Source: Sipunculus nudus | Taxonomy: Eukaryota > Annelida > Sipuncula > Golfingiida > Sipunculidae | Direction of reading: 5' to 3' | Assembly (NCBI GenBank): GCA_026874595.1 | Contig: JAPPUL010000084.1 | Location: forward strand, 545,001-609,000 | DNA: 64,000 nucleotides | In this document: piece after piece, positions 35,315 to 45,244 of the stretch | How positions within the stretch are numbered: the first letter of the stretch is position 1 | Layout of the letters: each line of letters starts with the position of its first letter | The notes under the pieces: generated by a model | Told to the model about the DNA's origin: nothing | The model's input: the letters and a program-made list of their open reading frames with translations, nothing else | The model's database searches: none | Program-made: the position numbers and the translations under genes

Positions 35315-37273
35315 TTGTATACATTCTTTAAAAACATTATTTATACCCCACGTAAAAATCCATCCCTAAAACTAAGCTCACTTGTACATCTAATCCTTTT
35401 AATAATCCTTTTAATCTACTCAAGTCTTGCTTTAATTAATTGCAATAAGAATAATGAGTTTTACGAACAAGAACCAAACTCACTACTTAAAAATGCAACG
35501 CCCATTAAACTAAATAAACCCATTAAAGGAAACTTTGACTCTTTAAACGATAAAGATACCTTTGTCATAGACCTGCAAAACCTAAACTCACATGCCGCAT
35601 TCAATATATCTTTATCAAATATTCAAGACTATGATACCCAAATTACTTTATATGAGGGTAATACGATTATTAAAACTGTTGATGATAACAGGAAAAATTC
35701 TATTGAACAACTAAATAACATTATCTTGAAAAATAAAATATATTACATCCTTATTACGATTAGTGACCTGCAGACTTCTATTCATAAAGCTAATTTACAA
35801 AACATCAAAAAAAGCAATTTCCCGTCAAGTAACTATACTCTAAGTATAACTCCTCAAGATATTAGCATGTTTTACGAACAAGAACCTAATGACTCTTTCC
35901 TATATGCTAACAAAATAGAACTTGATAAGTTTATTGAAGGCTCTTTTATCCCTTTTTACAATAAAGCAAGCTCTAATACAAAATTCCCTTACAAGCATTC
36001 TATTAACAAAATATTTCAAAACCTTGACCTAGATTGGTACTACTTTGACTTAGGTGATGAGGACTTAAAAGTATCTATCATTTTGGATGGCAAACCTTTT
36101 ATTGATGCTATCCTTGCTATATATGCTGAGGACTTTTATCGTGTTATTGACAGTCGTAAGGCAGGTTTTGGCGAGCGCATTGATAATCTTGCGCTTAAAC
36201 CTAATAAGCGTTATTATATTGTCGTTGCCGGGGTGCCGCACGCTTATAAGTACAATTTGGAGGAAGATTTTATTTATCGTCTATCCATTAAAAGCATTTT
36301 ATCCTCTAAAGACCAAGCCTTTGAATCCGAGATTAATAACTCCCTTGAGAAGGCAAACATAATTAACATTAACGACTACAAAAGCATTAAAGGGACTTTG
36401 AGCACTATAGATGATAATGACTATTTTATATTACATATCAAAAAAAACAAATCCCATAATAGCAAAGATAAAGATAGTGATATTGCTTCTTTTAAAGGTA
36501 AGCTTAATACTAAAGAACTTAATAAACAAAAGATTCCTAAAAGACTAAAAGAACTTATTGTAAACCCTCCTCCAATTGAATATATACTTCCAAATAGGCT
36601 TTCAACAACCACGTATAGCCTTTTTGCATCGCTTTCAGGCGTTGATGGCGTTGATATTGCTTTACTTATATTTGACGTTTCTGGTAAGCTTTTAAGAGTT
36701 TATGATAACAATGGGGTTGGGGAGGGCGAGAATATTAATACTTTTAGTACTAACGCTCTTAAGAGTATAATATTTTGCGTTAGAGGTTCAGTTCATAACA
36801 CTTCTTACAATTATAAAAAACCTTATGTTTTAAAAGTCGAACTTAGAAAAGTGCTTAACAATTACGAGCTTGAGCCTAATGACATAAAACATAAGATAAA
36901 TAAAATACATCCCAACAAAATGATTTATGGATACATAAACCCCAGCAACAAAAACCCTATGCAGCATAATGATATTGACTTCTTTGAAGCTAAGTTACAA
37001 GGTAATAGAAAATATCAAGTTGTTTTTGTCTCTCCTAATGATATGAGTGCTCTTTTATCTATTTATTATAAGGATGGCAGGATCGTCGAAGAATTTCCTA
37101 GCATGAAATCTATAAATGGGAAGATTAAAAGACAAATACTTAAAACTCCTCATATCCCATTTGACCCCATGTCTAACATTTATAATATCAAAATAGAATC
37201 AGAATTTGCAAGTAGTGGCAACTCTAATATACCCTATAGGTTTACGATAAAAGAGCTGCCCCAAGAAAATTAA
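35315..37273 (+). CDS. Large exported protein with repeated PPC-like domains
   Basis: 652 residues from TTG 35315 (no ATG fits nearby). The N-terminus has a long basic lead, then a hydrophobic run LVHLILLIILLIYSSLALINC that may be a lipoprotein signal (I-N-C). Four repeats of the bacterial pre-peptidase C-terminal (PPC) type are visible, opening EQEPNSLLKNATPIKL, EQEPNDSFLYANKIEL, ESEINNSLEKANII and ELEPNDIKHKINKI. Each has a D-x-D-x-[FY] type strand (KDTFVIDL, LDWYYFDL, NDYFILHI, IDFFEAKL). There is no protease domain. Probably an envelope-anchored binding protein. Confidence 0.75.
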   Translation: MYTFFKNIIYTPRKNPSLKLSSLVHLILLIILLIYSSLALINCNKNNEFYEQEPNSLLKNATPIKLNKPIKGNFDSLNDKDTFVIDLQNLNSHAAFNISLSNIQDYDTQITLYEGNTIIKTVDDNRKNSIEQLNNIILKNKIYYILITISDLQTSIHKANLQNIKKSNFPSSNYTLSITPQDISMFYEQEPNDSFLYANKIELDKFIEGSFIPFYNKASSNTKFPYKHSINKIFQNLDLDWYYFDLGDEDLKVSIILDGKPFIDAILAIYAEDFYRVIDSRKAGFGERIDNLALKPNKRYYIVVAGVPHAYKYNLEEDFIYRLSIKSILSSKDQAFESEINNSLEKANIININDYKSIKGTLSTIDDNDYFILHIKKNKSHNSKDKDSDIASFKGKLNTKELNKQKIPKRLKELIVNPPPIEYILPNRLSTTTYSLFASLSGVDGVDIALLIFDVSGKLLRVYDNNGVGEGENINTFSTNALKSIIFCVRGSVHNTSYNYKKPYVLKVELRKVLNNYELEPNDIKHKINKIHPNKMIYGYINPSNKNPMQHNDIDFFEAKLQGNRKYQVVFVSPNDMSALLSIYYKDGRIVEEFPSMKSINGKIKRQILKTPHIPFDPMSNIYNIKIESEFASSGNSNIPYRFTIKELPQEN

Positions 37274-37297
37274 TACGACTCCTTGCTTAAATGTCCT

Positions 37298-38728
37298 TTA
37301 AATGTCATAGTACAAAGCAAATTCATAAGGATGCGGTCTTAAATCAAGTTGTTTTACCTCTGAGTTCATCTTATACTCTATCCAAGACTCAATAACATCC
37401 TCAGTAAATACATTGCCTTTAAGCAAGAATTGATGATCCTTTTCAAGTGACTGTAGTGCCTCAGAAAGACTTGCTGGAGTACTTTCTACTTTAGCAAGCT
37501 CCTCAACTGGCAAATCATATATATCCGTATCTAGTGGTTCACCTGGGTCTATCTTATTTTGTATACCATCAAGACCTGCCATAAGCATAGCTGACATCGC
37601 AAAATATGGATTAGAACTTGGGTCTGGGTATCTTACTTCTATTCTTTTAGCCTTTGGACTTGGAGAATACATCGGTATCCTTATTGCTGCACTTCGGTTT
37701 CTTGATGAGTATGCTAGATTTATAGGTGCTTCAAAGCCCGGGATAAGGCGTCTGTATGAATTTGTTGTTGGATTGGTAAACGCTGTTAGGGCCCTGGAGT
37801 GTTTTAATATTCCACCTATATAGTAAAGACCAAGCTCGCTTAAGCCTGCATAATCATCTCCTGCAAAGAGCGGTTTACCATCACTCCATAACGATTGATG
37901 CGTATGCATTCCTGTACCATTATCTGCAAACATTGGCTTTGGCATGAAGGTAACTGTTTTACCATTACGTCGTGCCACGTTCTTTACCACGTATTTATAT
38001 ATTAGTAAATCATCTGCCATGTTTACTAATGTATTATATACCATAGATATCTCAGATTGCCCGCCTGTTGCCACTTCATGATGATGTGCTTCTATCTTTA
38101 TTCCAAGGTCCATTAGCACTAAGGACATCTCACTCCTAAGGTCTTGATGCGTATCCATTGGCGGTACCGGGAAATATCCTTCCTTATGGCGTATCTTATA
38201 TCCTTTATTACCACCTTCCTCACGACGCCCTGTATTCCATGCCGCCTCATCTGAATCTATATGATAATAACCCTCTTTTGAGCTTTGGTCAAATCTTACA
38301 TCATCGAATATGAAAAACTCCGCCTCCGGTCCAAAATATGCTGTGTCTGCTATTCCCGTTGACTTTAAGTATTCTTCTGCTTTTAATGCTATATTTCTTG
38401 GGTCTTTTGAATACCTTTCTCCTGTTACTGGGTCCTTTATACTTGTTACCATTACTAATGTTTTATCTTTCATGAACGGATCTATAAACGCTCTAGTTGG
38501 ATCTGGTATTATTAGCATGTCACTTTCATTTATCGCCTGCCAGCCCCTTATTGAACTGCCGTCAAAGCCTAAGCCCTCCTCAAATACACTCTCTGTTATG
38601 ATTGATGACGGAAATGTACAGTGTTGCCATAATCCAGGAAAATCCATGAAGCGAAGATCTACCATCTTTACATCTTCTTTCTTTATGTATTCTACTACCT
38701 CTTGTGCCGTTTTCCCTCGTAAAATCAT
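37298..38728 (-). CDS. glnA: Glutamine synthetase type I
   Basis: A 476-residue ammonia-assimilating enzyme forming dodecamers. It shows the metal and glutamate site motifs [10 protein letters not shown] and [11 protein letters not shown], the [12 protein letters not shown] loop, [18 protein letters not shown], the [13 protein letters not shown] flap and [12 protein letters not shown]. The IYDLPVEE segment holds the tyrosine modified by adenylyltransferase in the GSI-beta subgroup, so adenylylation control is likely if glnE exists. AAAGGAGGAG precedes the ATG. A structured region lies upstream. Confidence 0.97.
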   Translation of the reverse strand: MILRGKTAQEVVEYIKKEDVKMVDLRFMDFPGLWQHCTFPSSIITESVFEEGLGFDGSSIRGWQAINESDMLIIPDPTRAFIDPFMKDKTLVMVTSIKDPVTGERYSKDPRNIALKAEEYLKSTGIADTAYFGPEAEFFIFDDVRFDQSSKEGYYHIDSDEAAWNTGRREEGGNKGYKIRHKEGYFPVPPMDTHQDLRSEMSLVLMDLGIKIEAHHHEVATGGQSEISMVYNTLVNMADDLLIYKYVVKNVARRNGKTVTFMPKPMFADNGTGMHTHQSLWSDGKPLFAGDDYAGLSELGLYYIGGILKHSRALTAFTNPTTNSYRRLIPGFEAPINLAYSSRNRSAAIRIPMYSPSPKAKRIEVRYPDPSSNPYFAMSAMLMAGLDGIQNKIDPGEPLDTDIYDLPVEELAKVESTPASLSEALQSLEKDHQFLLKGNVFTEDVIESWIEYKMNSEVKQLDLRPHPYEFALYYDI

Positions 38729-39113
38729 TTATCTCCTCCTTTTCAAACTTTATAAATTCAAACTTTATAAACTTTAGTAAAATATTCCAGTTTCCTTATC
38801 CCATATTTTTCCTTATCCCATATTTTACAAACTAAGACTATATCTAAAAACTCTAGCTTAATATATTATTAGGTCTCACTCTCTTGACGAGCCCTATATC
38901 ACAATACCTAATACTCTGATAACTCTTTTTTGTTTTGAAATTATCTTTTACTTTTTTTTAAGACTTGCTGTCTCTCTTGTTAAAGGACTTTCGCCTCACT
39001 CATCATGCGCACTCATTCTGCTCACGGTAGGACCCCTCTTTAACATCGTATACTCTCTTAGGTAAAATGTTACTATAAAAATAGTTTTTTGACAAGCTAA
39101 TTTATACTTTTTT
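38729..39113 (-). promoter_or_regulatory. 385-bp glnA upstream region with long-range inverted repeats
   Basis: Reading toward glnA, GTTAAAG (39056) pairs with CTTTAAC (38985) around about 55 nt that is richer in G+C than its surroundings. A second pair, ATTAGGT and ACCTAAT, spans 38869-38915. A 17-bp direct duplication (CCTTATCCCATATTTTT) lies near 38793-38826. It could be a structured leader or a small RNA. It matches no riboswitch consensus that I can recall. Confidence 0.35.
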
Positions 39114-39776
39114 CTAGCCCTCTGTCTTATATCTTTTTAAGATTCTTAATATACCTTCAGTAAGCTCTTCTTCAGAAACATCAGATATACCCCCAACACC
39201 GCCTAATCCTCCTAACCCCTTTACAAAATTATATGCCGCCTCCCAAAAACTTACCTTCTTATCTCTTCCCAATAACTCATTATATTCTACCCTGTGTTCT
39301 TTGAAGAATTTTAAAAGCACCTTATATTCCCGCTCATAACGCTTTATGAAATCATCTCGTATCTTCTTTCCCACTATAGGCGCATTCCCATAGGTATAGT
39401 ATGACATTATTATTTCACCTTCTACAACATAACTTGATGGAAACGAAATCTCACTACAAACTACACTCGCATCGTTATATAATATCCTAGCCCTTTTGCA
39501 AGATTCTACTATCTCTTTATTCTTAACTCTATCTGATGTTGCCACTATACACAATCCTACCCCCACAAGATCACCTTTCGTATACTCGCGCTCCTCATAA
39601 CATATTCTTTTTTTATCTAGATATACTCTAAGCTCTTCTCTTAATGCTTTTGATACTACCTTAAGCTCTTTTGTATAGTCAGTTATATTCTTTATCCGAC
39701 GGTAGGCAACCACTCCTCCCCCTACTACCAATACTCGCTTCCCTTCTATATTTAATAAGATCGGTAAATAGCTCAT
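39114..39776 (-). CDS. Precorrin-2 dehydrogenase / sirohydrochlorin ferrochelatase (CysG N-terminal type)
   Basis: A 220-residue protein opening LPILLNIEGKRVLVVGGGVVAYRRIKNI, the NAD-binding Rossmann fold of the siroheme synthase N-terminal domain. It is followed by GVGLCIVATSDRVKNKEIVESCKRARILYNDAS and an FPSSYVVEGEIIMSYYTYGNAPIVGKKIRD segment typical of the Met8p/CysG dimer domain. The methyltransferase half of CysG is absent, as in many bacteria with a split pathway. It makes siroheme for sulphite or nitrite reductase; no such genes are visible here. Confidence 0.88.
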   Translation of the reverse strand: MSYLPILLNIEGKRVLVVGGGVVAYRRIKNITDYTKELKVVSKALREELRVYLDKKRICYEEREYTKGDLVGVGLCIVATSDRVKNKEIVESCKRARILYNDASVVCSEISFPSSYVVEGEIIMSYYTYGNAPIVGKKIRDDFIKRYEREYKVLLKFFKEHRVEYNELLGRDKKVSFWEAAYNFVKGLGGLGGVGGISDVSEEELTEGILRILKRYKTEG

Positions 39777-39846
39777 CCTTACTTTCTTTTAATTAGTTCT
39801 TTTAATTAGTTCGCCTAATTAGTTCCCCAAGTACAATAACTCCATT

Positions 39847-40692
39847 CTATCTAAATAACTCTTCCAAATATTTATAAGGTATCTTATAACGACCATTTCG
39901 ACCACTGCCAAGCTTTATGTCAGGCTTTATATCTCCATGAAAATCACTACCCCCTGTTACACATAACCCATTTTCTGCCGCCATACTCAAAAACTCTTTT
40001 ACTTCCCCTTCTCCGTGTTCTGGATGGTATACTTCAAGCCCTTTTAAGCCTGCTTGCTTAAGCTCTTTTACAAAACCATTAAACCCCTCCTCCCCAAGCC
40101 GCTGTTTTACGTAGATTGGATGCGCAAGTACTGCATGTCCTCCATAATTCAGTATGAGCTTTATTGCTTCCTTTGGGCTCATGTCTTCTTTCTTTACAAA
40201 ACATTTTCCCCCCTCCGATAAATACTCTCTGAATACCTCTTTAATATCTTTTGCATAGCCAAGCCGAACTAACGCTCTTGCTATATGAGGGCGCGTTATC
40301 GCAAGACCCTTTGCCTCTAACTTTATATCACATAACCTTATTTCTATCCCAAGCTCATTTAATCTCTTTACTATCTCTTTATTCCTCTTATCCCTTACTT
40401 CTTGCACCAATAAAAGCTCTTTTGACAAAGATTCACTCTTATAATCTATTCCATAACCAAGTATATGGACATCACCATTATAATAACTACTTAACTCAAT
40501 TCCTGCTATAACCTCAACCCCTTGACGCTTCCCTTCATTCACTGCTTCTTCTATTCCTTCTATTGTATCGTGATCTGTTATTGCTATTGCCTTAAGACCT
40601 TCTCGTTTTGCAAGCCTTATAAGCTCCTCAGGACATAAACTACCATCTGAGACCGTCGTATGACAATGTAAATCTATTCTTTCTTGCTCCAT
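39847..40692 (-). CDS. PHP-domain phosphoesterase (RNase AM / YciV-type)
   Basis: A 281-residue metal-dependent phosphoesterase. PHP metal-ligand motifs are all present: DLHCHTTVSDG, AITDHDTIEG, GIELSSYYNGDVHILGYG, AHPIYV, EVYHPEHG and the closing GGSDFHGD. This matches 3',5'-nucleoside bisphosphate phosphatases that also process RNA 5' ends. A GATA/AATA-rich microsatellite lies directly upstream of the ATG and around its ribosome site. Confidence 0.88.
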   Translation of the reverse strand: MEQERIDLHCHTTVSDGSLCPEELIRLAKREGLKAIAITDHDTIEGIEEAVNEGKRQGVEVIAGIELSSYYNGDVHILGYGIDYKSESLSKELLLVQEVRDKRNKEIVKRLNELGIEIRLCDIKLEAKGLAITRPHIARALVRLGYAKDIKEVFREYLSEGGKCFVKKEDMSPKEAIKLILNYGGHAVLAHPIYVKQRLGEEGFNGFVKELKQAGLKGLEVYHPEHGEGEVKEFLSMAAENGLCVTGGSDFHGDIKPDIKLGSGRNGRYKIPYKYLEELFR

Positions 40693-40693
40693 T

Positions 40694-40759
40694 ATCTATC
40701 TCATTTATCTATTCATTTATCTATTCATTTATCTATCTATCTATCTATTTATCTATCTC
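40694..40759 (-). repeat. Tetranucleotide-rich microsatellite upstream of the PHP gene
   Basis: Irregular TCTA/TTTA repeats (12-bp unit TTTATCTATTCA, then pure TCTA copies) fill the gap between two minus-strand genes. They occupy the ribosome-binding region of the PHP gene. Confidence 0.8.
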
Positions 40760-40771
40760 TTAAAGCAGCAT

Positions 40772-43396
40772 TTACTTTACTGTAAGCCCAAAATACTCCA
40801 CCATCTCTTTTGCTGTTAACTCCTCCCCTATAACAAAAAAAGGTAGCTTGTTTAAATCAAACCTCTTTCCACAATTTTGATCCCTTGCGCATTCTACCTT
40901 GCCTCCCTTCAATACAAAATATCTTAAAAATTCTACCACGCTCTTAGCTTCACTATACTCCTTTACTTCTACTATGTATTTCGCTACCTTGTACCCTTTT
41001 ATATTATATCCTTCCTTTTTATCCTTGTTTGATGGGTCTTTTGATGGAATGTAGTATAATATCCTATAATCCCCTTCCTTAACTAAATAGCCTGCCTTGT
41101 AGGTCTTTGTAACCTCTTTACATACATCCCCTAGTATATATTCACCCCGCTCCCCAGATATTACAGGTATTTGTATTATCTCATCCTCTCCTACATTTTC
41201 ATTCTCCTTATACCTATATAATATTTTGGTATCCTCTTTGCCTACAAATTGTACTTGATATCTTACCTTGTAGCTCCTAACATCCTTCGCGGACACGCCC
41301 CCATCTACTACCTCTTCTCCTAAACAATAAGGTATATAGCCTCCCTCACCCCTAAAAAGTATTTTATATAATAAGCCCATCTCTTTTTTACCTCCCAAGC
41401 CTTTTACATTTTGCTCATTCAAAAACCCTTTAGAAGATATTTTATCAAGTGAAACCTTCTCTTCTAAAACTCCTAATGTAACAGCATCTTCTCCCCTGTC
41501 TTCTCTAATATCTTCTTCTCCTCCTCCTCCTCCTTCTTCTTCTTCTCTAACCATATCATCTTCAGCATCAAGCAAGCTAGTTGCCTCAGAATCCAAAGCA
41601 ATACCTACCTCATGGCCATTCTCTACTAAAGATACCATATCTTTATGTCTTATCGCATTAAATAAGTTTTCAACTACTTTCTCCTCCTCTCCTACATTTT
41701 CATTCTTTTCTTTACTTGTATATTTTGACTTGAAATCTTTTATCGTTATTCCTGCTTCTTTATAATCTAAATAATACTCATCTATTACATCCTGAAATAG
41801 TAAGGTCGGTATATATTCTCCTATATATATAAAGTCATGCTCTTTCTTCGATAAATCAAGCTCTTCCCCTACTTTCCCATTCAAAACCTTAACTACTGGA
41901 CGATTTGGCTTATTAGTATATCTTACTACTTTTGCATCATATAACTTTTCTTTTGAATTATTAAAATTATATATTGGCACCTGCTCGCCTATCTTATAAA
42001 TCGATATTGACGATAAAAAACCCTCAAGCAAATACTTATCAAAGCGCTTAGTATGTTTTACATAAGTATCAAAATCATATTTACCTTGTTTATCTATTTC
42101 TTGACCATATCTATTATATTCGCTGTTTAAGAGCATGTGACGTACCACACAGTCCCTCTGAAACGGTATGTGCAATGGGGTGTGTGCAAGGCAGTCTACA
42201 AAAAAACTAATTATCCCAACTAAACGTGTCATTTCATGTATCGGAGCATCAAACGTCTTCCGCTCCAAAAGCTCTATGCTCCCATCCTCATCCCTTTGGG
42301 ATATTTTTGTGGTAATTAACTTTCTCTTCGGATATCCTTCCCCATTAAGCCAGCGACGGTTATTTCTTAATATGTCTTTACTTAGTGGCAATGTGAAATC
42401 TACTCGATTAGCAGATGTAAAAATATAATTACTTACGTGCGCTCTTTTTAAAACTATTAATTCATTCATTTCATCTAATGTCGTATAGCCACTCCCTTCA
42501 AGCTCTCCCTTATTTGTATAATAGGGATTTGTATTTCTTTGCATTATTAAATCTATTGCATGATGTAAATATCCATACTCACAAAATAACGCACTCAAGC
42601 TCCCCTCTACTATCTCATCTTGATTATATGGTTCACGCTTTGGTATGGCCTCCTCCCCTTCCTCATATCCTCTTCTCATACGGGCTGTTTGAAGCTTATT
42701 TATTGTAGCTACAAAAGCAAGCACTATATCTAACATAATCATTAATACAAAATTACTCCTTACCCGCTCCTTCTTGTTTGTCCCTAGTTTTGTCCCTAGT
42801 TTTGTCTTCTTTTGCTTAAGTTCCCACATGTTACCAAGACAATAAGAATTGTAAAGCCCTACCTTATCTATTTGTTTGTTGTACAATATGTTTAGTATAT
42901 ATTTAATCCCTCCCATTTGCTTGTTTGTATCTTTTCCAAATAAACTTTGTCTTATATATTTTGCTCCCTCAAGTTGTAAGGGCTCTAGGGTCTGTCTTAG
43001 TAAATCGTTACGTTCTATATAATGTATTGCACTACCGGGCTTTTTACCATGTGCCTTCTCATCTATTACCTTTACATGCTTTACCAGTATATTTTCAAGT
43101 TCGCCCTTGTAATATGACACTTCATCTTTCCTCTTATCTGCCTCTCTTATCTCCTCATCTGTTACCCATATTAAGTGAAATCCATAATCACGCAAAAGTC
43201 GGGCCTCTTCAAGGCTAAGTAAATGTCCTCGCTTTAATCCCCCAGCGCTTAATACGCTACAATCTTCCTCTAAGTACAATGCTTTTGGTATGTCTTCTTT
43301 ATCCTTGCCTGCCACAACATGTCTTGTGCCCTTTAGTTTTTTATCGCGTTCACGTAGATAGTTTATAACATCATTTATAAACATTCTGCATACCAT
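40772..43396 (-). CDS. Large protein with a degenerate HD-GYP domain
   Basis: 874 residues. The first ~80 resemble the N-terminal domain often placed before HD-GYP (L-S-L-E-E-A-R-L-L-R-D-Y-G-F-H-L-I-W-V). Residues about 270-520 align by eye with an HD-GYP phosphodiesterase: FCEYGYLHHAID where HDIG-type residues are expected, TTLDEMNELIVLKRAHVSNYIF for the TxEE...KxH helix, RRWLNGEGYPKRKL for HHERxDGxGYP, VGIISFFVDCLAHTPLHIPFQ for the VVDxFDALTSxRPY helix, then FDKYLLEGFLSSISIYKIG and RPVVKVLNG. Most metal ligands are replaced, so it is probably a non-catalytic sensor or scaffold. The C-terminal ~350 residues are unrecognised and contain acidic low-complexity sequence. Confidence 0.65.
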   Translation of the reverse strand: MVCRMFINDVINYLRERDKKLKGTRHVVAGKDKEDIPKALYLEEDCSVLSAGGLKRGHLLSLEEARLLRDYGFHLIWVTDEEIREADKRKDEVSYYKGELENILVKHVKVIDEKAHGKKPGSAIHYIERNDLLRQTLEPLQLEGAKYIRQSLFGKDTNKQMGGIKYILNILYNKQIDKVGLYNSYCLGNMWELKQKKTKLGTKLGTNKKERVRSNFVLMIMLDIVLAFVATINKLQTARMRRGYEEGEEAIPKREPYNQDEIVEGSLSALFCEYGYLHHAIDLIMQRNTNPYYTNKGELEGSGYTTLDEMNELIVLKRAHVSNYIFTSANRVDFTLPLSKDILRNNRRWLNGEGYPKRKLITTKISQRDEDGSIELLERKTFDAPIHEMTRLVGIISFFVDCLAHTPLHIPFQRDCVVRHMLLNSEYNRYGQEIDKQGKYDFDTYVKHTKRFDKYLLEGFLSSISIYKIGEQVPIYNFNNSKEKLYDAKVVRYTNKPNRPVVKVLNGKVGEELDLSKKEHDFIYIGEYIPTLLFQDVIDEYYLDYKEAGITIKDFKSKYTSKEKNENVGEEEKVVENLFNAIRHKDMVSLVENGHEVGIALDSEATSLLDAEDDMVREEEEGGGGGEEDIREDRGEDAVTLGVLEEKVSLDKISSKGFLNEQNVKGLGGKKEMGLLYKILFRGEGGYIPYCLGEEVVDGGVSAKDVRSYKVRYQVQFVGKEDTKILYRYKENENVGEDEIIQIPVISGERGEYILGDVCKEVTKTYKAGYLVKEGDYRILYYIPSKDPSNKDKKEGYNIKGYKVAKYIVEVKEYSEAKSVVEFLRYFVLKGGKVECARDQNCGKRFDLNKLPFFVIGEELTAKEMVEYFGLTVK

Positions 43397-43902
43397 TTTA
43401 TACTCCTTACCTTCTTGTAGTATATATCTTATAGCATATATTTAGCTTTAGAAGATTGCTGTATGTATACTTTTAATACACTTAAGATAATATTTAAACT
43501 ATTTATTTCCAATCTATCGGCAATCTATCGGCAATCTCTTCGCAATCTCTTCGCAATCTCTTCGCAATCTCTTCGCAATCTCTTCGCAATCTCTATTGCT
43601 TTTTAAAATTTTAATGCCTAGTTCGCTTTGACTTTATATTAAAAATAAAATATTAAAAATAAAGCCTCGTAATATTATAGCTTAAAACATTTTTTATTTT
43701 ATCTTTATGTTAATAAGCTTTATGTTCCTTGCTCAGGCTCAACTATAAGTTAGTTAAAAAAAACTAATCTTCTTTTACTTTTTTCTACTTTTTCCCCAGG
43801 CTCTTTTACTTTTTTTAAAATATTTATTTATATTTAGTCTCAAAAAGCACAGATTAGCTTTTAAAGTTGTTTTTTTGTGTGCTTCACAAAGGATTTTTAT
43901 TT
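43397..43902. other. 506-bp intergenic region with tandem repeats, no gene seen
   Basis: Divergent interval between the HD-GYP-like gene and the peroxiredoxin. Apart from the 11-bp array at 43510-43597 it is very A+T-rich, with T runs. It must contain promoters for both sides, but none is clear. Confidence 0.5.
43510..43597 (+). repeat. Eight 11-bp direct repeats
   Basis: Contiguous units: two of CAATCTATCGG, five of CAATCTCTTCG, and a final CAATCTCTATT. There are no spacers, so it is not a CRISPR. The 11-bp period is close to one helical turn and would place any bound protein on one face. Confidence 0.92.
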
Positions 43903-44364
43903 ATGGATTCAAAATTACAGGTTGGAGATAAAGCTCCATCATTTACTCTCAAAGATGCTAAAGGTGAGGATGTCTCCTTAGACTCATTCAAGGGAAAGAA
44001 TGTTGTAATTTACTTCTACCCTAAGGACGATACCCCAGGATGTACAAAAGAAGCTTGCTCTTTTCGAGATAATGATAAGTTATTTAAAGACAAAAATACT
44101 ATCATAATTGGAATTAGCAAGGATGATGCTCAGTCTCATTCAAAGTTTATTAATAAATATAACCTTAACTTTTTACTGCTTTGTGATGAGGAGTTAGTTG
44201 CATCTAAGCTTTATGGTGTTTGGAAAGAGAAATCTAACTTCGGTAAAAAATATATGGGCATTGAACGCTCTACTTTTATTGTTGACGATAAGGGTTTTAT
44301 AAAGAAAATATTTAGACGTGTTAAAGTTGATGGACATACGGAAGAAGTCCTTAACGCAATATAA
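43903..44364 (+). CDS. bcp: Thioredoxin-dependent peroxiredoxin (Bcp/PrxQ)
   Basis: 153 residues from the ATG at 43903, which has AAAGGA 9 nt upstream; an in-frame ATG at 43867 lacks a ribosome site. It reduces hydroperoxides. The peroxidatic Cys in TPGCTKEAC and the resolving Cys five residues later are the PrxQ arrangement. YFYPKDDTPGC, GISKDDAQSHSKF and the YMGIERSTFIVDDKG tail also match. It is followed after about 30 nt by pyrE. Confidence 0.94.
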   Translation: MDSKLQVGDKAPSFTLKDAKGEDVSLDSFKGKNVVIYFYPKDDTPGCTKEACSFRDNDKLFKDKNTIIIGISKDDAQSHSKFINKYNLNFLLLCDEELVASKLYGVWKEKSNFGKKYMGIERSTFIVDDKGFIKKIFRRVKVDGHTEEVLNAI

Positions 44365-44395
44365 GCTCCTTATGAAATAATATGAAATCTATATT

Positions 44396-45244
44396 GTGAA
44401 CAATAATATGAATGATAAAGTAGAAATGTCTGAACGATTAAGCCATACTGCTAAGCACTCTAACATTAAAGACAATGATATAGACAATGATATAGAAGTT
44501 CGTTTTGAAAGGCTTGCGGGAGAGATACTCAAAGACTTATATCATAATGGGCTTATACTAACGTGGTTCCGCGATAAAAAAGATGGGTATACTCTTGCAT
44601 CGGGTAAATGGTCGCCTTTTTATATCAATTTACGCCGCCTTTCTGCTTATCCTTTTATTCTTAAGAAAATTGCTTGTGCTTTGTCCTTATTAATTGAACA
44701 TAAGATAAAAACCAATAAAACACGGACAACGCTTATTGGGCTTCCTATGGCTGCCATCCCCATTACAACTGCTATTTCGATACAGTCTAATATACCGTCT
44801 GGCTTTTTTAGACAAAAACTAAAGTCAAATAAAGAATACGAGGAGAAGGAAAAAGCATATGGCGTTTCGTCTTTAATTGAAGGTAGGTTTTCTAATAATG
44901 ATAGTGTTATTTTAGTTGATGATGTTGCTAGTTTGTTTACTAGTAAAGAAACGTACATTAATGCTTTACATAAAGAAGCGAAAAAGCAAAATATAAATAT
45001 ATCCTTAAAACATGTTCTTGTTCTTATTGATAGAGAACAAGGTGCATCTTTAGCTGCTTTAAAGCAAAACCTTTCTTTAGTAAGTCTTATCCCTTTTAAA
45101 TCTAAAGGCCTTGACCTCCTTAAAGACTCACTTTCGAATATTGAATATAAAGTTATTAAAGATTATTTGAATGACACTGATGAAGTGTTTCAAGATAGAA
45201 AGTTTCAAGAGGATATTATTAGAAAAAGTAAAAGTAGTTTATAA
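44396..45244 (+). CDS. pyrE: Orotate phosphoribosyltransferase, extended
   Basis: 282 residues from GTG 44396 (ATG 44408 is possible). OPRT transfers phosphoribose to orotate in pyrimidine synthesis. It shows LTWFRDKKDGYTLASGKWSPFYINLRRLSAYP, LIGLPMAAIPITTAIS, and the PRPP-binding VILVDDVAS. It is longer than usual (~210): the first ~45 residues are charged and include NDIDNDIE from a short duplication. Substrate-loop residues differ from enterobacterial PyrE. The role is well supported by domain order. Confidence 0.85.
   Translation: MNNNMNDKVEMSERLSHTAKHSNIKDNDIDNDIEVRFERLAGEILKDLYHNGLILTWFRDKKDGYTLASGKWSPFYINLRRLSAYPFILKKIACALSLLIEHKIKTNKTRTTLIGLPMAAIPITTAISIQSNIPSGFFRQKLKSNKEYEEKEKAYGVSSLIEGRFSNNDSVILVDDVASLFTSKETYINALHKEAKKQNINISLKHVLVLIDREQGASLAALKQNLSLVSLIPFKSKGLDLLKDSLSNIEYKVIKDYLNDTDEVFQDRKFQEDIIRKSKSSL

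Noticed and set aside
38729-39113. RNase P RNA or glnA glutamine riboswitch
   Set aside because: A GAGGCGAAAGTCC string resembles part of the RNase P core, but the other universal P RNA segments are missing. The known glutamine aptamer consensus is not seen either.
43510-43597. Possible CRISPR array
   Set aside because: The 11-bp units are contiguous with no spacers and no cas genes occur in the window.
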